A stretch of DNA of 64,000 nt from Arthrobacter sp. PvP023 (lineage in GTDB: Bacteria > Actinomycetota > Actinomycetes > Actinomycetales > Micrococcaceae): the NCBI RefSeq assembly GCF_017832975.1, contig NZ_JAFIBI010000001.1, forward strand, positions 1,116,001 to 1,180,000, read 5' to 3'. The first letter of the stretch is position 1. Each line of letters opens with the position of its first letter. The notes beneath the pieces are model-generated. The model saw only the letters and a list, made by a program, of their open reading frames with translations, was not told the origin of the DNA and searched no databases. The position numbers and the translations under genes are program-made. Of this stretch, positions 61,211 to 64,000 are shown in pieces.

Positions 61211-63511
61211 CTACCCGTTGCCCTTGCCGTTGTCCTTGTTGCTGGGTGCCGGAGCCGGAGCTCCGGTGGTGGGAGCCGGCGCCGGTGCTGGCGCACTGCT
61301 CTGCGTCGTCGGGGTGGTCTGCCGCGTGGGCGCTCCATTGACCATGTTCGACGGCGGGGCCGTGAACGGGTTGGTACCGTACGCGGGCGCTACCTGGGAC
61401 ATGAAGTTCGAGAACATCGGCCCGGCGATCATGTAACCGTCGATTCCGGTGTAGAACTTGCCGTTGACGGTCACGTTCTGGCCCGCGCGCTGCTGCGTTC
61501 CGAGGGCGTCACCGAACCAGGCCGCGGTGGCCAGGCCGGTGGTGTGTCCCACCACCCACGTTGAGCCGTTGTTGTTGGAAGTACCGGTCTTAGCTGCGAT
61601 GGGGAAGTTGGTCTTCGTGGAGATCCGGGGCTGGATCAATGAGCCGGAGCCACGGTTGAGGACTTCCTGGAGGGCGTAGTTCACGCCGCGGGCGACCTCC
61701 GGCTTGAGGGCATCACGGCAATTCGTGGACTGGGCCGGCAGCTGGGCACCGGTCTGGTCCGTGACCGACGTGATGGCGATCGGGGCACAGTACTTGCCGT
61801 CATTCGCGAAAGTGGCGAAGGCGCTCGCCATGGCCAGCGGCGACGTCTGCCTGGAACCAAGGAGGTTACCCAGGGTCGTCATGGTGATGGGCGGCGTCGG
61901 GTTGGTGATCTTACCGTCGCCGTCCCTCTGCGGAAGGCCTTCGTGCAGGCCCACGGCGTCCACGATCTTCTGGATTCCGCACAGATCCACCCTGGCGGCG
62001 GTGGCAAACGTCATGGTGTTGATCGAGTTGGCCAGGCCGTCGAGGACCGTCATTGACTTGTAGTAGTTCGGCTCCGCATTCTGCAGGTCCGTGGACTCGC
62101 CGTTGGTGCTGTCGTACCAGCCAACCGTCGGGGTCTCGCAGGTGTTCTTCCAAGGGAAGTTCTGCGGATACCGACGAACCGCTCCATTCAGGATCGTGTT
62201 CATCGAATTGCCCTCGTTGAGCCACTCGGCAAACGTGAACGGCTTCATGGTTGAACCGGGCTGTGCACCGCCGAGTCCGTTGAGGTCGTTGCCGTTGGCG
62301 TCATACTGGTCAACGCTGAAGTTGAGCTGGCTGTCGAATTTGCCGTCCCCGGCGAACCACACGGTGTTCTGCGCCATGTTGGTGATCTTGCCGGTGTTCG
62401 GCTGGACCGAAACCACCGCAGCACCCCATTTGTCCGGGTTGGCTCCGGCCGACGCGTCCACCTGGGCCTGCGCCGCGTTCTGCGCCTTGGGGTCAAGAGT
62501 GGTGGTAATGGTCAGGCCGCCACGGAAGATCTTCCGCTCGCGTTCCGTGGCATCGGCGCCATAGGCCGGATCGTTCAGCAGCAGGTGCAGGACGTAATCA
62601 CAGAAGTAGGGGGCCGTGGAAGCATAGGCACAACCCTGGCGGGCCGGGGTGACCTTGGTTTCCACCGGGGTGGCTACCGCTGCTTCGTAGTCGGGCTGGT
62701 TGATCTTGCCCTGCGTGTACATCGCCTTGAGCACCTGGTCGCGGCGGTTCTTCGCGTTCTCGGGGTTGTTGATGGGGTCATAGAACGACGGGCTGTTCAC
62801 CACGCCGGCCAGCAGGGCGGCCTGCGGCAGGGTGAGGTCCTTGGCGGTGGTGCTGAAGAAGAACTTGGAGGCCGCCTCAATGCCGTAGGCGTCCCGGTTG
62901 AAGAACACGATGTTGAGGTAGCCCTCGAGGATCTGCTCCTTGGTGAACTTCTTCTCCAGTGCGATGGCCAGCTTCATCTCGCGGAGCTTGTCGCCTACGC
63001 CCTTGTTGACGCCGTTGAGCTTGATGTCCTCGGTATTGCCTTCAGCTTCCAGCGAGGCATTGATGACGTTGTTCACGTACTGCTGCGTGATGGTGGACGC
63101 CCCCTGCTTGTTACCGCGGGCCGTGCTGACCAGTGCACGCATGATGCCCGTGGTGTCCACACCGCCGTGCTCATAGAAGCGGCTGTCCTCAATGGCGATC
63201 ACTGCGTCCTTGATGAATGGCGACATCTGGTCCAGTGCAACGCGTGTGCGGTTTTCAGCGTAGAGGTTGGCGATCAGGCTGCCGTCGGAGGCGAGGATCT
63301 TGGTGGACTGGCTCGGCGGATCCACCTGCAGCTCCGCCGGGAGCGTGTCGAAGAACTCGATGGAGCCGCTCGCGGTGCTGCCTGAAACAGCCGCCGCAGG
63401 GACCAGCAGGCCTGCCACCAGGACACCACAAATCGCGCTCACGCCAAGGAAAGCAAGGATCTTTCCGAGGGTGGTGGCCGTGTCGAATAAAGGGTTCTTA
63501 CCAGTCGCCAT
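61211..63511 (-). CDS. class A penicillin-binding protein (transglycosylase/transpeptidase)
   Basis: A 766-residue bifunctional peptidoglycan synthase. TM anchor at about 15-40, GT51 domain with EDSRFYEHGGVD and GASTITQQYVNN, then transpeptidase domain with STMKPFTFAEW (SxxK), LANSINTMTF (SxN) and KTGTSN (KTG). A Pro/Ala-rich C-terminal tail. Polymerises and cross-links glycan. In-frame GTG at 63520 is an alternative start. Operon with the metallophosphoesterase. Confidence 0.94.
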   Translation of the reverse strand: MATGKNPLFDTATTLGKILAFLGVSAICGVLVAGLLVPAAAVSGSTASGSIEFFDTLPAELQVDPPSQSTKILASDGSLIANLYAENRTRVALDQMSPFIKDAVIAIEDSRFYEHGGVDTTGIMRALVSTARGNKQGASTITQQYVNNVINASLEAEGNTEDIKLNGVNKGVGDKLREMKLAIALEKKFTKEQILEGYLNIVFFNRDAYGIEAASKFFFSTTAKDLTLPQAALLAGVVNSPSFYDPINNPENAKNRRDQVLKAMYTQGKINQPDYEAAVATPVETKVTPARQGCAYASTAPYFCDYVLHLLLNDPAYGADATERERKIFRGGLTITTTLDPKAQNAAQAQVDASAGANPDKWGAAVVSVQPNTGKITNMAQNTVWFAGDGKFDSQLNFSVDQYDANGNDLNGLGGAQPGSTMKPFTFAEWLNEGNSMNTILNGAVRRYPQNFPWKNTCETPTVGWYDSTNGESTDLQNAEPNYYKSMTVLDGLANSINTMTFATAARVDLCGIQKIVDAVGLHEGLPQRDGDGKITNPTPPITMTTLGNLLGSRQTSPLAMASAFATFANDGKYCAPIAITSVTDQTGAQLPAQSTNCRDALKPEVARGVNYALQEVLNRGSGSLIQPRISTKTNFPIAAKTGTSNNNGSTWVVGHTTGLATAAWFGDALGTQQRAGQNVTVNGKFYTGIDGYMIAGPMFSNFMSQVAPAYGTNPFTAPPSNMVNGAPTRQTTPTTQSSAPAPAPAPTTGAPAPAPSNKDNGKGNG

Positions 63512-63548
63512 GTTTTCCACTTTACCGGCAAGGACTAGTCTTTAGCTC

Positions 63549-63704
63549 ATGACCAAATGGGAGTACGCCACGATTCCGCTCATTATTCACGCCACGAAGC
63601 AGATTCTGGACCAGTGGGGAGAGGACGGCTGGGAGCTCGTCCAGGTAGTCACCGGTCCTGACGGCAACGGCCTCGTTGCCTACCTCAAGAGGGAGAAGCA
63701 GTAG
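63549..63704 (+). CDS. DUF4177-like small protein, 51 aa
   Basis: Starts MTKWEYATIPLIIHATKQIL and ends GLVAYLKREKQ. WEY and the DQWGEDGWELV segment are typical of DUF4177. A small soluble protein of unknown function, found beside RidA genes in related bacteria as here (2-nt gap). Divergent from the PBP gene, 37 bp apart. Confidence 0.85.
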   Translation: MTKWEYATIPLIIHATKQILDQWGEDGWELVQVVTGPDGNGLVAYLKREKQ

Positions 63705-63706
63705 TT

Positions 63707-64000
63707 ATGACAAGCCCTGCGGGCACGGCGCCGGAATCCCCGGCCCACGCCGAAAATCCGGCCTCCGGAGCGGAAACCGGAGCACCGGTTTCCGCCGTCG
63801 AACAGCGTCTGGCGGAGCTGGGACTGGCCCTTCCGGACGTTGCGGCCCCGGTGGCTGCCTATGTTCCGGCCGTCATCTCCGGGAACCATGTTTATACGTC
63901 CGGCCAGCTGCCCTTTATTAACGGCAAACTCGAAGCTACCGGCAAGGTGTCCACGGGCACCGAGGGCTACGCTGACGAACCCACGGTTTCTCCCGAGGAC
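63707..64000 (+). CDS. RidA family protein, partial (runs off the window end)
   Basis: 98 codons visible. An N-terminal Ala/Pro-rich extension, then VEQRLAELGLALPDV and YVPAVISGNHVYTSGQLPF, the RidA (YjgF/UK114) start. RidA hydrolyses reactive enamine/imine intermediates. Truncated at 64000 by the window boundary, not by mutation. Confidence 0.88.
   Translation, partial: MTSPAGTAPESPAHAENPASGAETGAPVSAVEQRLAELGLALPDVAAPVAAYVPAVISGNHVYTSGQLPFINGKLEATGKVSTGTEGYADEPTVSPED

Overview
The window is high-GC chromosomal DNA from an actinobacterium, most likely Arthrobacter, Pseudarthrobacter or a close Micrococcales relative. This is inferred from the codon bias, the frequent GTG starts, the Arthrobacter-type uricase, the stand-alone LigD polymerase-domain protein, the homodimeric aceE and the overall gene complement. 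No phage, plasmid, IS element or CRISPR array was seen.

Layout. 0-13 kb holds housekeeping and accessory genes: a J-domain protein, GH1 and GH15 glycosidases, an APP1-type phosphatase, a DUF72 protein, an aldo/keto reductase, an FAH-family enzyme, a HAD hydrolase, a zinc alcohol dehydrogenase, a CHAD protein and a beta-lactamase-fold lipoprotein that lacks its catalytic residues. 13-36 kb is a purine and ureide catabolism island. On the minus strand, malic enzyme, malate synthase, a DUF6986 CitE-like protein and ureidoglycine aminohydrolase form one tight operon that carries ureide-derived glyoxylate to malate and pyruvate. An IclR regulator diverges from it. Next come an NCS1 permease, an RpiR regulator, a xanthine/urate permease and uricase. 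After a LigD-type polymerase come 8-oxoguanine deaminase, guanine deaminase, an AzgA-type purine permease, XdhC, the XDH FAD subunit and a fused XDH Fe-S/molybdopterin subunit. 36-46 kb has a HEAT protein, DUF488, a UDG-family protein, a MobA-like nucleotidyltransferase, aceE, and a plus-strand trio of NCS1 permease, single-cysteine racemase/decarboxylase homologue and SDR. 46-54 kb has dctA, an SCP2-like protein, asparaginase, a membrane sulfite-oxidase-like enzyme, purD and purC. 54-64 kb has an HTH-TPR regulator facing a tiny repeat-bearing secreted peptide, tRNA-Pro(CGG), a heterodimeric ABC exporter, a metallophosphoesterase, a class A PBP, a DUF4177 protein and a partial RidA gene.

How the genes work together. 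Guanine and xanthine enter through the AzgA and xanthine/urate permeases. GuaD and XDH (with XdhC and perhaps the MobA-like protein for cofactor maturation) make urate, and uricase oxidises it. HIU hydrolase, OHCU decarboxylase, allantoinase and allantoate amidohydrolase are not in this window. AllE, malate synthase, malic enzyme and pyruvate dehydrogenase finish the route to acetyl-CoA. Two sets of shared operator-like dyads tie the island together: TGRAAC-N4-GTYYCA (uricase, NCS1 permease and the RpiR gene itself) and TTCCA-N5-TGGAA (the small ORF at 24799, the second NCS1 permease, dctA, and a degenerate copy near the IclR gene).

Most notable: (1) an HTH-TPR (RRNPP-like) regulator divergent from a secreted 76-residue pro-peptide with four IGNW-type units at an exact 13-residue period, a candidate undescribed peptide-signalling system; (2) a possible terminated leader RNA or sRNA upstream of uricase; (3) five copies of an intergenic palindrome with GAGTTTTTGTCC arms; (4) a hydantoin-racemase homologue with Gly in place of the first catalytic Cys, as in arylmalonate decarboxylase.
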